Assembly: GCF_000003815.2 (NCBI RefSeq)
Contig: NC_049996.1
Location: forward strand, 9,512,715 to 9,576,714
Direction of reading: 5' to 3'
DNA length: 64,000 nucleotides
From: Branchiostoma floridae
Taxonomy: Eukaryota > Chordata > Leptocardii > Amphioxiformes > Branchiostomatidae
The notes beneath the pieces were generated by a model. That model saw only the letters and a program-made list of their open reading frames with translations. It was not told where the DNA came from and made no database searches. The position numbers were made by a program, and so were the translations under genes. Below are positions 1 through 13,300 of this stretch, piece by piece. The number at the start of each line of letters is the position of its first letter. Within the stretch, counting starts at the first letter, position 1.

Positions 1-322
1 AACCATTGTTTCTAGAAACCAATGCAAACTTTAGTTACGTTCTCGCTCCAAAGTCTCGCCAAACAGTTGGATACTTTGATACAGTCTATGTAAATGCTTC
101 GCACATTTATGTTGATGATACAATGTTTTGTTGGGTATCTCTTCGCAATCGAACTCTGCATTAAACAGCCCTACAACACCCTTGTAAGTAACAAGTAAGT
201 AACTAAGTAACAACAACATCCTGTCTACGTTTAAATCATAAACTAATATTAATGTACTAGATAGCTAGTCTACAAACACTGACGATATCAGTGACTAGCT
301 ACTGGTAGTTTGAAAAGACTAC
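1..322. other. Probable intron sequence at the left edge
   Basis: No exon with CUB similarity was found on the minus strand here. A short TAAG-rich simple repeat lies near 180-215. No other structure is seen. Confidence 0.4.
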
Positions 323-2632
323 CTAAAAGAGTTCCCGTTGCCGAATCTCCGTCATACACCTCTATGTAGTCATTGATGCAGCTTCCGACGAAGTTCGTCC
401 CCAAGTCGAAGGCGTCGAAACTGAGAAGAACAACCGAACCGACTGGTACAGTCACCGACCACTCACACGGCTCGTAAGGGTATGTTCCGGGGTAGTTGTC
501 AGTTGTGAAACTCTGACTCGAGAATGTAGTGAAGCTTCCTCCATTGCTGCAAGCTGAAACACATTGAACAATATATCAGGCAATTGAAAATATCACATGA
601 AGTAACTTCATCGTTAAGTTCATAACGTCAATCTTATTCAATATTTGTCCAGTGCATCAACTTTTATTTTAGACAAGATAGCAATGGTATGAACTTTCCC
701 TTGCCTCTAACCCCACACAATACCGCATTCACCTACAAAAGCTATACAGCCGTTAATGTTTAGGTAACAGTGAAATCAACATAGAGAATTTTCCAAACTA
801 CGATTTTCATAGCTGTACCTAATCATAATAGTGCCGACATGGTTACTGGATGTGAATAGCGGTGCCAATTTGCTCTCAAACGCAGACCGGCTGTTTTCGA
901 ATAAAGCGTTTTGTATCTCACCATTTGTAGCTAACAACACAGAGGCAACATGACGACAGTTGGTAAATTTACCTAGCGGGCTTGTCATTCATCTTACACG
1001 TCGTCTAGTACATTAGTTGTCCAACTCCCTCTGAATAGGCTACTAATTGTCAAATTTTCTACACTGCATGTTACCGAATGCCTTTAGATTGGCAGAGTGG
1101 GGTGGTTTGATCAGCGTGTGACATTATCTATAATTTGAACTAGATTTGTCAAGAGAATCTTTGCTACTATCTCCGTCCTGAAGGAAGGATGCTTGCACTT
1201 AATTGTGTTTACCTATTGAGCCCCATTAAGATCTCCTTACAGCCTTAATCTTGCTTAAATATGCACAGGTCGCTATGAATAGATGAAGAGACAACACGTC
1301 TCACACTGAAGGTAGAAAACAGTTGTTCAGATAGTTGGAGACTGAAACGACTGCTTATGTCATTGATACCTTAAAATACGGAAGGCAAAATAATGGAGTT
1401 AAATGCTTTAAAAACATACTTCCGAATTCATGTATCCGAGTATTCAGCGTTCCTCTCTTTTATGGCTTTACTTGTTCGTCCTGAAACTCTTTAACCTGCA
1501 CTCTGTTACCTCACCCCATAACCAATGGAGATTGGGGTGCCAAATGGCTACTTCATAGTGCTAAAGGCTGATGTGACAGAGTTTTTAAATCAAAACATCT
1601 TCCAGGCCCTCCTCCGGACACTCAAAAGAGACAGCGCTCATCCTGCTGTCAGGTTGCTCCAGACACATGTGTAACTCGTCAACATGCACGGACCGCTTCA
1701 CATGAAAAACAGCGGCTAAACAGACATACCACCTGCCGGTAATCCGTAGTCTAAATAAGCTGTTTCTGAGCATCACCACGTCTTAAGGGACCTGCTGTTG
1801 TACCTCTTTGTTGTGTGCTTTTCTTGTTAAAGAGGTATTCCACCAAAAAGCCCGTCTCATACTAACGCTAATGGTTACAGTGTGAACATGTGTAGGGCTT
1901 AAACCTCGGTGGTCAAGAGTTCGTGATAAAAGAACGTTGTGCGCCAAAGGAAGCTTAGAGGCAAAATTCGTCTGTTATAGTAGCCGGGAAAAGGGACTCC
2001 TTAACTTTACTTTGTCAATGGGTATCAGGGATTTTGACCCGCTCTTATTAGATCAATTACTGTATTTAATCTTTGCGGCTCATTCTTTCTTCTTCAAACC
2101 AAATGTAGCAGTGACTCCCCGGCTTGTTATAGTGTATTTAGTGGTGTTTTGGACGTATTTCTGAAGAGTTTTTTTTTTTGTTACATTTTTTTTCTGGAGG
2201 GAGGCGCGATTTTACCATTCGGGTATCTGTATAAAGCGCGCACCTCCAGAAAAAAAAGTACAAAACACCTCCAGAAAAACGTACACTCAAAAGAAGCCCT
2301 CCCGCTACATCTACCTGAAGATTAGCACTTGAACCCATCACTCTTCGAATTCATCGCACGGTACGCACAATCTACATCCAACAGGCCGTGGGACCAGCGT
2401 TACATTTGTGACATCGCCTCTGAACAATCATTGCTACCTTGTCTATTAGAATGAAGGTACAGCGCAATAAACTTGATCCATCTCGGTAAGTCATAATGTT
2501 GAGATAAAGGTAGATAGTCAGATGTATTTTTACGATTTTAGTAGACTGTAGTGTTGCATATATGTACCCACCTGACAAGGCTCCGTCTATGAAGACCAGC
2601 ACCAGAGCCAGCAGGATAGCAAAGAGAGACAT
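323..2632 (-). CDS. Secreted CUB-domain protein, 5' part (gene continues off the left edge)
   Basis: Two exons are visible on the minus strand. Exon 1 (2632..2572) encodes Met plus a signal peptide rich in Leu/Ala/Val, about 20 residues. Exon 2 (553..323, 231 bp) encodes the first half of a CUB domain: Cys at residue 22, an 'EWSVTVP' strand followed by 'VLLSF', a later Cys, and the typical 'IEVYDG' near the end. Both junctions are phase 1: donor CAG|GTGGGT at 2572 and acceptor TTTCAG at 554. The exon probably ends at TTAG|GTAGTC (323). That gives the same 231-bp length and phase as CUB exon 2 of the gene at 30.6-36 kb. Reading on gives a stop at 288-290, but the domain would then lack its fourth Cys and second half. 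The missing 'FCG' exon is not within 1-322, so it should lie beyond the edge. CUB domains bind proteins or glycans outside the cell; the specific role is unknown. Confidence 0.8.
554..2571 (-). other. Intron 1 of the left CUB gene
   Basis: Bounded by a GT donor at 2571-2570 and an AG acceptor at 554-555 on the minus strand. It holds only short, unconvincing open frames and one T-rich hairpin (2187-2290, listed separately). Confidence 0.7.
2187..2280. repeat. Short hairpin with CCTCCAGAAAA arms
   Basis: A T-run followed by CTGGAGG near 2187-2202 is answered by CCTCCAGAAAAAAAA near 2246-2260. A second ACCTCCAGAAAAA copy follows about 20 bp later. The arms also end in GCGCG on the inner side. 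It looks like a small palindromic repeat within the intron; the family is unknown. Confidence 0.45.
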
Positions 2633-5084
2633 GACTCTCCTTCATAATCTGAGGGGAAAAGTTGAAATGTGACTTTACTGACACTGTGTATATTCTGCTA
2701 GTTCCTCGTAGTACTATTTGTGATTTTTGTTCATGTAGAATTCGTTTTGTCGGTGACAGTCCGTAGCGTTATTTGGCGTACGAGCCAAACTTCGCTCGCA
2801 CTAGTTGGAAAGTACATGTTGCTTATTGCGAGAAGCCTCGGGTATTTTGCGTTGACGATTCCTTTTAGTCAAACTTATAGAAAACGATATTTTGGGGCTA
2901 AGATGTGCAGCCAGATGTTGCACTTTAGTTATAACATACAGATTATAAGTTTGGCTTGTTGAATTTTATCCTTTGCAGTGCATAATTTTGAAAGAGTACA
3001 GTGGTAATCTGAAACTGTTCTCGTCTATTCCTTATACTTATAATTACCGATCCACTACCACCAGAGACATTACTAGGAAAAGGCTGACAAAAATTAAAAG
3101 TCTTGATTGAACCAACTTCAACATTTTAACGATAGCAAGTTATGTAAGACTCTCTCTTGGTGAAAAACTGACAAAGTGGGATAATCTAAGTAATAAAAAA
3201 CCAATCGTTACGTTATTGATGCACCTTGCACACTGGCACCTACTTCGTTATAATAGTAACTTAAAAGTTACAGGTATCGTCATTTATTTTCTATTTCTAT
3301 TTTCTATGTGCTTCAAGCTGTGGTACACACTTTTCCTGTGTCGATATGACCAGACGTTTGAGGCTACAATTTTAAGAAAAAACGGTAAGAGTTTCTCAAC
3401 CTTACCCGCTCTGCTCTGGGGAAGTTGTCAGCCAACACTCTCTCTCGCCCGCCGCGAAATCTGTCGTCACTCCTGCTACCGGAAATACTTAAGACCCAGT
3501 CAGCTCAAAACTTTCACATCTTACAGCTGCAGTCACACTGAACAATGTGTATCACTGTTTTCCCCCAATTAAAACCGCACCTTTCACACTGTCAATGCCA
3601 TTTTCTTCAATAGTTGCTATATGAACTATAGACCCTTCTTTGTCTCACATGCCCCCATGAATACAAATGTTCATACAGCCACCAGATTTGGTCCGCTTGA
3701 TGTCAAAGGACCTCTGTCGTGGTATGGGGCATCTAGAGTCTATTTGTGGCCATTAATGAGTGTTTACCTGGGTGATAGGACACTGTATGTGGTAATGTTT
3801 GCGGATCAACACAAGGTACCAAAGAAGCTGAGGACGGGGAAAAGGGACCAAGCCGTCACTATCACATGATGTGGGGTGTATCGCTTTTTCATTGGACGAA
3901 TTCGAACCGGTGTAACGGGGCAGAATATTAGTACATGTAATGTATACCCGGGTGCGTTTAAGCCAGGTGTATAGTTTTGTCTGTTACACCGGCATGAATT
4001 GCGTCACTGTTTGCTAAATTGACACAACCCTGACGTGCATTGGCGCCTCCTATCGTCCAATTTTATCCTTTTGCATTACGTGTAGCATTTTCCTTCAACT
4101 AAGTAAGAGACGGAAACTTAGCCTGATGTTTGTTCGTAGGAATAATTTCAACAAAGTATTACCAGCTAAATCGATGATAATACCATGTATCAACCTCTTG
4201 TGCAGAGATATGCTTAAAAGATTTACAAGACATTTCATCAATTGAATTGCCCAAAAGAGTATTGACATGTAAATTGGTTGGTCTAGCATCTGTGGTTATG
4301 TCTTTCTAGAAGAATTTTCGGACTGAGAGCCATACGACGAAAATTACAATTACTGCTATGGTAAATATGGGTTCATTCTTGTTTGTTATCGTATAATTAT
4401 ATATTATGCAGAATTGACCTGCTACTAAATTCGAAGTCTATCAAATTATGTTGTTTATGCCGTTACTGTGTAACAGTAACAACTTGATCCGAATGTATAC
4501 GTAGTACTAGTACTAGTAACAATATCCAATGCTGTCAACACACAGGACCGACCTCAACCTTTGAGTAATAATAAGATCGTACGCGTCATTTTCCTATAAT
4601 CCCATATGCTCTTCTGTATTAACCTACACTAGTACTGTACGATTTTTCATATTGTTCTTTCGTCCTGACAGTGGCAGTCATATGACTAAATGGTAGTCAG
4701 ACTTGATATCAAATAACATCGAACCATCGAAAGTAGAAAGAGCGACGGGCTTAAAACCGAGTGCTGATTTTTATTGACATATCAGACAAAATGTCCCCCA
4801 AAAGCTTTGGATGATTTATAGTTGTCCTGGGGAATTTTGAGTCTTGATAATTAGAGTTGTCGAAGAACCGGTTGTACAACACCTTTTCAAACGTCTGAGG
4901 CCAATCATCTGGCCTCGGTAATTATCAACTAAGGACAGTTGCTAACAGAATCATCAGCAAGACGTTTTATTTAATTTCCGTCACCATTTTTGGGACGTTG
5001 TGGAAAATACTGGAAGGTAAACATCCATCAAAGCATTTTAAACAGGGAACGGGTTATTAGAAGTTTTAGAGACCTAGAAAAAAC
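2633..5084. other. Intergenic region between CUB gene (minus) and SLC5A gene (plus)
   Basis: The two flanking genes diverge from here, so both promoters should lie in this 2.45 kb. The open frames (for example 3216-3572 and 3621-3869) have no recognisable domain and no splice-supported neighbours. I see no TATA box or repeat that I can defend. Confidence 0.5.
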
Positions 5085-7345
5085 ATGTCGACGACAACAA
5101 TATCGGCGTTGGCAGACAACAAGACGACGGGACTACCCGACGTTCTGGCCCGAGGAACGCGCGTTACAGCCCCCGATATCGCCGTCCTCGGTTTGTACCT
5201 TGTCGTGACCATGGGGATCGCGCTATGGGTAAGAAATGTGTCTTTCTTAATATAAAATCTAAACACAAGCACACATACAGAAGAGCTGTGTCACTAACAG
5301 GGTAATTTTAAGGTTATTGACCCTTGAAAAATTACAATAAGCGCCCACCTACATGTACTCTTTAATAGACTTTTACATTTTAGGATATTTGAAAGGAAAT
5401 GCCAAGACTCATTATCATTAGACATAGATTAAAGGAATGTTTGCAGGGATTTGTGATGGATTTATAAACAATTACGACAAAACTGAGTTAAAGACATATT
5501 TGAGTGTACCAGTTAAAGGTGAGACATATCTCAAGGCTGTTTGAATTATTCCGTCCTTGAGGGCCAAATGGGGTTTAAGAACACCATCTAGGAACACAAT
5601 GTTCACCTGAAAGAATGTCATGCATGTGCTTATTGTATTTTGATAACTATCAACAAAGTATCTTTTTCAATTTTTTCCCAGTCCATGTTGAGGCACCACC
5701 AGAGCAGTGCCAGTAGCTACTTCTTGGCAGGGAGGAACATGCATTGGGTCTTGGTGAGTTCATTATGGCATATCTCTATGGGTCATTGTCATGGGGTCTT
5801 CAAAATCCTCAGGATATAATAACGTTACAGCAATGCATTCCATTAAGATATATATATGTCAGTCATATCCTGTTATAACATATATGATATCCTGTTATAA
5901 CATGGCTTTTATTCCTGTCAACCATATTCTGCCCTGGCATGATTTCGTAATGTTTTGATCAGAAATCTTGCTTTTAAGTTTTACATACCTTGACCTTTTT
6001 CACTCCTGCTCATTTCACCTTTCCTTGATCCCACCTTGAGCATGACCATGTATCGACCTAACTTTAAGATTTAATCTAGTTCATTCATGTTTGCTCTTTT
6101 AGATGCATGTGCCATATTTCCGACACCATTAGTTATTACATATACACTGAGTACTGTACTTCTTAGCATTGTCCCTACAATGTAGTAAGACCTCTGGAGG
6201 AATGTTTTGGATAGTGATAATATTTACAATTGTAACGTTACGAAGTGTACTTTCCTTCTAGGTTGGAGGCTCCCTGTTTAGTAGTAACATTGGCAGTGAA
6301 CACTTCGTCGGTCTCGCGGGGAGTGGAGCTGCAACTGGGATTGCAGTGGCAGGGTTCGAGTGGAATGTAAGTACATGATATTATTGTCTATAATTCTTGT
6401 CATTGGGATGAAGCTATGCATCTAGTAATACTTTTTCAACTCTGTGTTGGATTAGTATTCACTTACAGGTGTTTGAATTTTCTTCAGTGTCAGTAAGTTG
6501 ACTGAGATAACATCCCAGAAATAGAGCAACTCACACTTCATATTCTCTAAAAGAAGAGATGCATATGCATTTTTACATCACAACCTTTCAGACAATCAGC
6601 TGTGGTGTAGAATTTTTGGAGTTGGTAGGTTCATATCATGTAGATATGGCTAAATGTGACATTTAATTCAGTGTAATATACATGTATGCCGTCCTGTGTG
6701 TCTGTGAAGTTGGCGTGTTACACTAAACGATTATGTTACTGGCCATATTGTACAGATACAGAAGAGGAATTGTGTTATGCTGAATGGCGAGATATGGTCT
6801 CTTACAAAATTGTGCCATTCTCTGTCCCCACAGGCCATATTCATGATCTTTCTCCTGGGCTGGCTGTTTGTTCCTGTCTACTTGGCCTCTGGGGTAAGTT
6901 TCCTGCAATTCACTAATCAGCATTGAGAACACAGATTCTTACACAAGCTTTTGACCAATCAGAGTGTAGAGCCAAAAGTTGTCAGGACATGACACCTGCC
7001 ATAATCCAATCAAATTCATTAGCATTTTAGTACTTCTACTGACTAATCTAAAAAAAAAAAAAACAGGCTAGGACACCTGGAATTCATTTATCAAAGCTAA
7101 GGATTCAAAACTGTCAGAGATTATGGTGCACGTTTTGGTCAGTTCAATTTGTACACTATATACAATGTACACAACAACTTCTATTTCCTGCATGATATTT
7201 GGATGTCCCTGTAGCTCAACTGGTAGTAGTTTCACAGTGGAGCTCCTGGTTCCGATTAGTTTTGATGCATTTTCTTCATAAAGTGTCATAATTAGTTGGC
7301 AACAGGGAGACACTAGTTCAATCCTGGGTAAGGCAATTTTCTGTG

Positions 7346-7377
<32 letters not shown>

Positions 7378-10300
7378 TTACTTTTGTGTATTTTCAGGTG
7401 TACACAGTTCCTGAGTACCTGCACAAAAGGTTCAACAGTCTGAGGCTGAGAGTTTATGCCACTCTGCTCGCCCTCCTGATGTATGTGCTGACCAAGATAT
7501 CTGTAAGTCCCTTAGTATAGTTATACATGTATAACGAAGACTTGCTACAATCAGAGGGTCTATTGTGCACATGTGTTTCAGTATGTTTTCTAGTAATAGT
7601 ATTTTTTTTATGTATTTGTATTTGCCTATATTTGAGAGCTGTCAAAATCTAAAGATCTAAAGATCAAAATCTGCTTATGGAATCAAGTCTTTTGAAATAT
7701 TTATTACTAAGTACTGAGGTGTATTGTTAGCATTGATTTATGTTAACAATTGCTATTGTTCAATTAGTAGAAAATACTCTTTTTGGGGCAAGAATAAGCT
7801 TAAGATTTCTCTTAAACTAGCACTTTGTGTAAGAAATATCAGGGACACCATAGTCGTTGTCATTTGTTATACTAGTGTCGTTAGCAGCAGCCTTCAGCAA
7901 ACATCATAGCTTGATTCTTTGAGATAAAGAATGAAGGGATTCCAACATGTATGTTTATTGCCCCCCATGTCAGGTGGATGTGTATGCTGGTGCACTGTTT
8001 ATCCAGCAGTCCCTGGACTGGAACCTGTTCCTGTCTGTAGCAGTCCTCATCATCATCACAGGATTCATCACTCTCACAGGTGGGGACTGGCAGGTTTAGG
8101 CAGTTAAAGAAACTTGATTTTGTGGATGGCAGACAATAAACAAGCCAGAAAAAACTAGATATTTTATATCACTAGTGACCTTTAAGACTAGACAAAATGG
8201 TGAATGATAAACTGTACTGGAGAACAAACTTTGCAAATGCTCCACAAATGACGATGATGATAATTGTGGATGAATCTGAGAGGCTATTCTAAAACTGTTA
8301 TATGTGAGTCTACCTGTTTTATGTACAGCACTTATTAGTTTGAATTGAGCCATGCTTTTACTTTTTTGACCTGAAACTTCAAAGTAATGTCAATATTGCA
8401 CATTATTGGGTTGCGCCGCTGCGGCGGCGGCGGTCTCTTAGTGCCAGACATGTGTATTGGTAAGGACTGTATTTTTGTATGTACATGTACCATTAAATCC
8501 TGTTTCCCCCCACGTTTCAGGAGGCCTGTGGGCTGTGATGGTGATGGACACCATGCAGACTGTACTGATGGTTATTGGGGCTCTGGTTGTTGCTATAAGA
8601 AGTGAGTGGACTAAATTTCACAGCCTTTCATCATACACTAGATGTACACCACATGTTGGCATTCAACAGCATTAGTATCCGTTTTCTGGTATGTTTTGTT
8701 TTTTATTTACAGTATGAATTTGCTCTTTTTGAAGCTGTTTTGTACAATTTAAAGTACCATTGCAACCTATGATATATTTGGTAGGGGGGATTAGTAGTAA
8801 TGGTAGTCAGTATCCTGACAAAAGGATGGGCAGTCGTTGAATCCAGAAACGGATAAGATTGGTCATAGATGTCATACAATCAAATCAACATGGCCTTAGC
8901 TGCTGCCATGGTGCTATGAAGTCATGGCCTTTTCCACCTGTCACTTTTTCCCCTTTGTTGACAAATTTTAGTATTACTTGCAACTTACAGTAGAACTGTT
9001 ATTCCAGAAGAATGGCATTGAAGTTTTGCGAATTAAAAACCACAGAGTTTATTTTGTAAATCATACTCAAGTTAACCTGCATTTAAGTTAACCTTCCTGG
9101 TGCATGGCTGCAGAACTACAAAGCACTTGTCACTTAGCATTTAATTTCTGTTTTTTTGACCCAGGTTTCCATGTTATTGGAGGAATTGACAGCTTGTTTG
9201 AGAAGTACCCACAAGCCATCACAACAATCGGTAATCGGAGTATCGGCCAGCAGTGTGGAAAACCGCCCTCCGATGCCTTACACATGATCCGGGGCCCGGA
9301 AACAGCTGACTTTCCCTGGCCGGGGTTTGGTGGGATCCTCATAGCATCCCTGTGGTACTGGTGTGCAGACCAGGTACAGTAATAGTTACTACACGACAGT
9401 GGTTACTGAACATGGTACCAAACGTAAACGTACATTATTAGGCATATTGTACTACAGACTAGGTATTTATCTGTATCAAACATACATGAGATGAACTTAC
9501 AAATACAGCCTTAACCTTTCTATAGACTGGAGTTAACATAGAAAATGGTCACAGTAGAAATGCGGTAACCATACAGCTGTAACTTCTAATACTCAACATT
9601 CAGCACCAAGGACAGGGATATAACATTTATTCATGTGGTTAAAATCATCATCTCGTTCCCCTGGCTTGACTTTTCTGTTATATGATATTAATACAATGAC
9701 CACATTGGTCACGCTTGGGTGAGTTGAAAAAATCATATGGACCAACAAAATGTGGCCGAAATGGGCTGCTGTCACTTCTATGTAGATGAAGTCCCAGGTC
9801 ACTAGCATGGATTCAACTGTAATGTGTATACTATAGGTTGGCTGTTGACAATTGGGCTACATGCATACCAATACCCATGTGTAACCCAGTGCAGTTCTGA
9901 TGTTGAATGGACCATATTTTACAGGTTATAGTACAGAGATGCCTGGCTGCAGAGTCCCTGTCCCATGCCAAGGGAGGCTGTGTGGTGACTATGTTCCTGA
10001 AGATCCTGCCCATGTTCCTTATGGTCATGCCTGGGATGATCAGTCGAGTGCTAAACCCAGGTAAATTGTACAATGATATCTATTCCTGAGTAATTTACCT
10101 TGGTGTATCCTTGCAGCCAGTAGATTACCAATCTGAGTCACTAAATGAGGCTGTTTTACGTGCTCAAAGCACCTCCTCCAATGTGGGACCCCCATTTTAC
10201 TTCCCGTCCAAAAATCAAATGCAATCCCTTACAATATGTATTGCATTCTTGAAATTGCTGACTTTTACACTATAGATCCCAATGTGCTATAGCTGCACCT

Positions 10301-13300
10301 TGGGACTGAAGTCACTGGAGTTACCATTAAATGGCAGCCACTTCAGACCAACAGGGTCAACATTTTTTAAAGAACTTATCCCTTCTGCTTTGTAAAAACA
10401 TTTGGGTGACCGTCGGCAATTTCATTTTCCTACAATTCATTTTGCAAATTTTCTAATCTAAATTGAATGATCCCCAGATACCGTAGGCTGTGCGGACCCA
10501 GTCATCTGTCAGCAGGTGTGTGAGAGCCAATCAGGATGCAGCAACACAGCCTACCCTCAGCTGGTGCTGGGACTCATGCCTGCAGGTCAGAGGTCACACT
10601 TTCTGCTCAGAGGGCACAGTGTTGTATTTTATGTTCATTGTTTCCAGAGAAGCACAGAGATGTGATATTATCTATCAGGTTGACCTTAATGACTGTAATA
10701 AGTAGGGATCTCAATTTGAAGGACTACCAAAGAAGCGGTCTGCCTAAACATCATATACGACCACAAACAACCACAAACGATCACAAACAACTCTAATATG
10801 CAGTGTATATGCGGCAACGACCTTTTGTGATGCACTGGAGACAATGTTTATACATTTATGAATTGAAAAAAATGCAGCAACTCCTTTTAATTCATAAATG
10901 CATAACAATCTCCAGAGCGTATACAAGGTTGTTGTCCCATATACACTGCATATTAGAGTCGTTTTTGGTCGTTTGTGGTTTTAGGCAGACCCCCAAAGAA
11001 GGAGATCTAAAGTGATGGGCAAGACTGCATACAACAGTTGAGAATTGTTCAAATTACAAATGCTGTGTTGTTAATGAACTTAATATGAGCATGTTCAGCC
11101 ATCTAAACATCCCATTAACTTAAAAACTGCATTGAGAAAGGAACCATATAATAAGATTAACATTATACATTTCTGCAGAGGACCAGCTTGACATGAGATA
11201 GAATTATATTTCTAAGAAATCTTGTGTCCTATTGACTGTTCAACATTTACACAGTTTTGTTCCTTCCCTGCAGGATTACGTGGGCTGATGTTGTCCGTAA
11301 TGGTGGCAGCCCTGATGAGTTCTCTCACGTCAGTCTTTAACAGCTCCAGCACCATCTTCACCATGGATGTGTGGAGAAACATGGGCAAGGATGCCTCACA
11401 GAAGGAGCTCATGATCGTGGGCAGGTCTGTTAGCTCTGCCAAGATTTGTAGACCTGTTAAATGTTATGAATGACAAGAGGATGGTAAAATTTTATGTATA
11501 CATTTGTAGTACACTTGACATTGAAAATGCACCAGATGTTTGGAAATTTGCTCTGATCTTGTCAGTTCAGATTGAAAGATTTTTGCATTTGTGCCTGGTA
11601 CGTTGCCTGAAACAGTGGTGTCAAAGTATGTACAATTGTGTGCTTGTGAAATTGGACCTTTATGAACTTTGTTACACAGGACCTCAAAAATGTTATATGT
11701 TTTCAGATTTACCCTATCCTTTTAACTTTTCCGGTATATGCCTTATATTGATACTCAAATACAGAAAAATCCTTTCCCAGCCATTGTCTTTACAATCAAG
11801 CTCAGTCCTTGTTACAAGTAAGCAACACTTACCATGCTTTGCACTGAAGGTAAAGCCCTCTCCAAACATTTCCTCTCAGAGTCACAGTTATAGTAATGGT
11901 GGTAGTGAGTATCGCCTGGATCCCGTTTGTAAAGGGAGCCCAGGGGGCCCAGCTCTTCATCTACATACAGAACATCTCAGGTCACATTACTCCGTCCATG
12001 GCTGCCATCTTCCTACTGGCTATTCTCTGGACAAGGACCACTGAACAGGTATATATCCATTTTTCATGTATCCGTTGTATTATGTGATGTATTGTATATC
12101 ATGGGTCACTAGCACAGATGCAACAAAATACATTCATTGTGGTTTGTTCTTTTGAAAAAGAACTCAACACACATGTTCTTATTTAGAGAAGAATAGTGGT
12201 GACCAGGTAATCTTGGTTTAAAATGTGAGCCACAGCAAAGCCACATTGCACCACTACTAGCTTTTAGGTACACTTTATATTCAAGCAACAAATTCAAACT
12301 GAAGGTGATTGGTAATCATTTGTTTCACATATTGCTGCCTGTTCCATCTCAGCAAGGAAAACTGGAACAACATGGAGTAAAGAAATGTTTTTTATTCAAA
12401 ATTAGTATGTCATCTCGAAAAGAATTGTCACAAACTTCTGTACTTTTTCCTTCAAATAGTCATTAGTAGCTGGGTGACATCTTCAGTGTCATGACTGTCC
12501 CTGGTGCTGAATGACCTTTACATTGCTTTATGAACAATAAAGGTAATCAAACATCATAAAATCAGCACAACATCAAGTATTTTTTCTTCACTGTTTCCAA
12601 CAGGGTGCATTTTGGGGCGCCATGTTTGGAACTGCGGTGGGAATAATCCGCCTGATACTGGACTTTGTTTACCCCAAACCAACTTGTCCTACCGTGGACA
12701 CCAGGCCGGCCGTGATCAAGCTACACTTCCTGTACTTCAACATCATCCTGTTTGTTAGCGTGGGCATCATCACTGTTGTAGTCAGCCTTTTTACTGAGCC
12801 TTTGTCAGAACAAAGTGTAAGTATCATTCTATGGATTCTGTAGTTACTTTGCAATTAAAGGACTGTGTAATAAGTTTTGTCATTGTTGCTGCCCCTACCT
12901 GTAAAAATATACCCTACTAAAGACACAGCAAAGGCATTACAGTAACAATGGTCTGAACTGAACAAGTCCAAAAAGAAGTGAATGCATCATTTTACTTTAA
13001 CATGCATTGGCATAATACCGGTCATAAGCCTTATACCGGTCGATTAAAAATAGTGGAACTTAAAGAGATCTACACATGCAACAATAGTTATTTCTGAGGT
13101 ATGCACACTTCAGACATCTAGGTGTCCAATACATAATTTACAAAGCATCGATAACAATGCATTCGAAGACAACAAGGCCAAAAGTTTTCAGGTCATTTTC
13201 GGGGCAGGCGAGCTCATCGTGGGACAAACACACTGTCACGTTCATCGCCAGATTTGTAGATAATAATCACATGTGCTCACGGCACAAGACGAGCATGATT

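Noticed and set aside
288-290. In-frame stop as the true end of the left CUB gene
   Set aside because: The protein would lack half a CUB domain, while a phase-1 donor at 323 gives exactly the 231-bp exon seen in the paralogue.
11466-12044. 192-codon plus-strand open frame
   Set aside because: It overlaps SLC5A exon 12 in another frame and contains no domain; it is a shadow.
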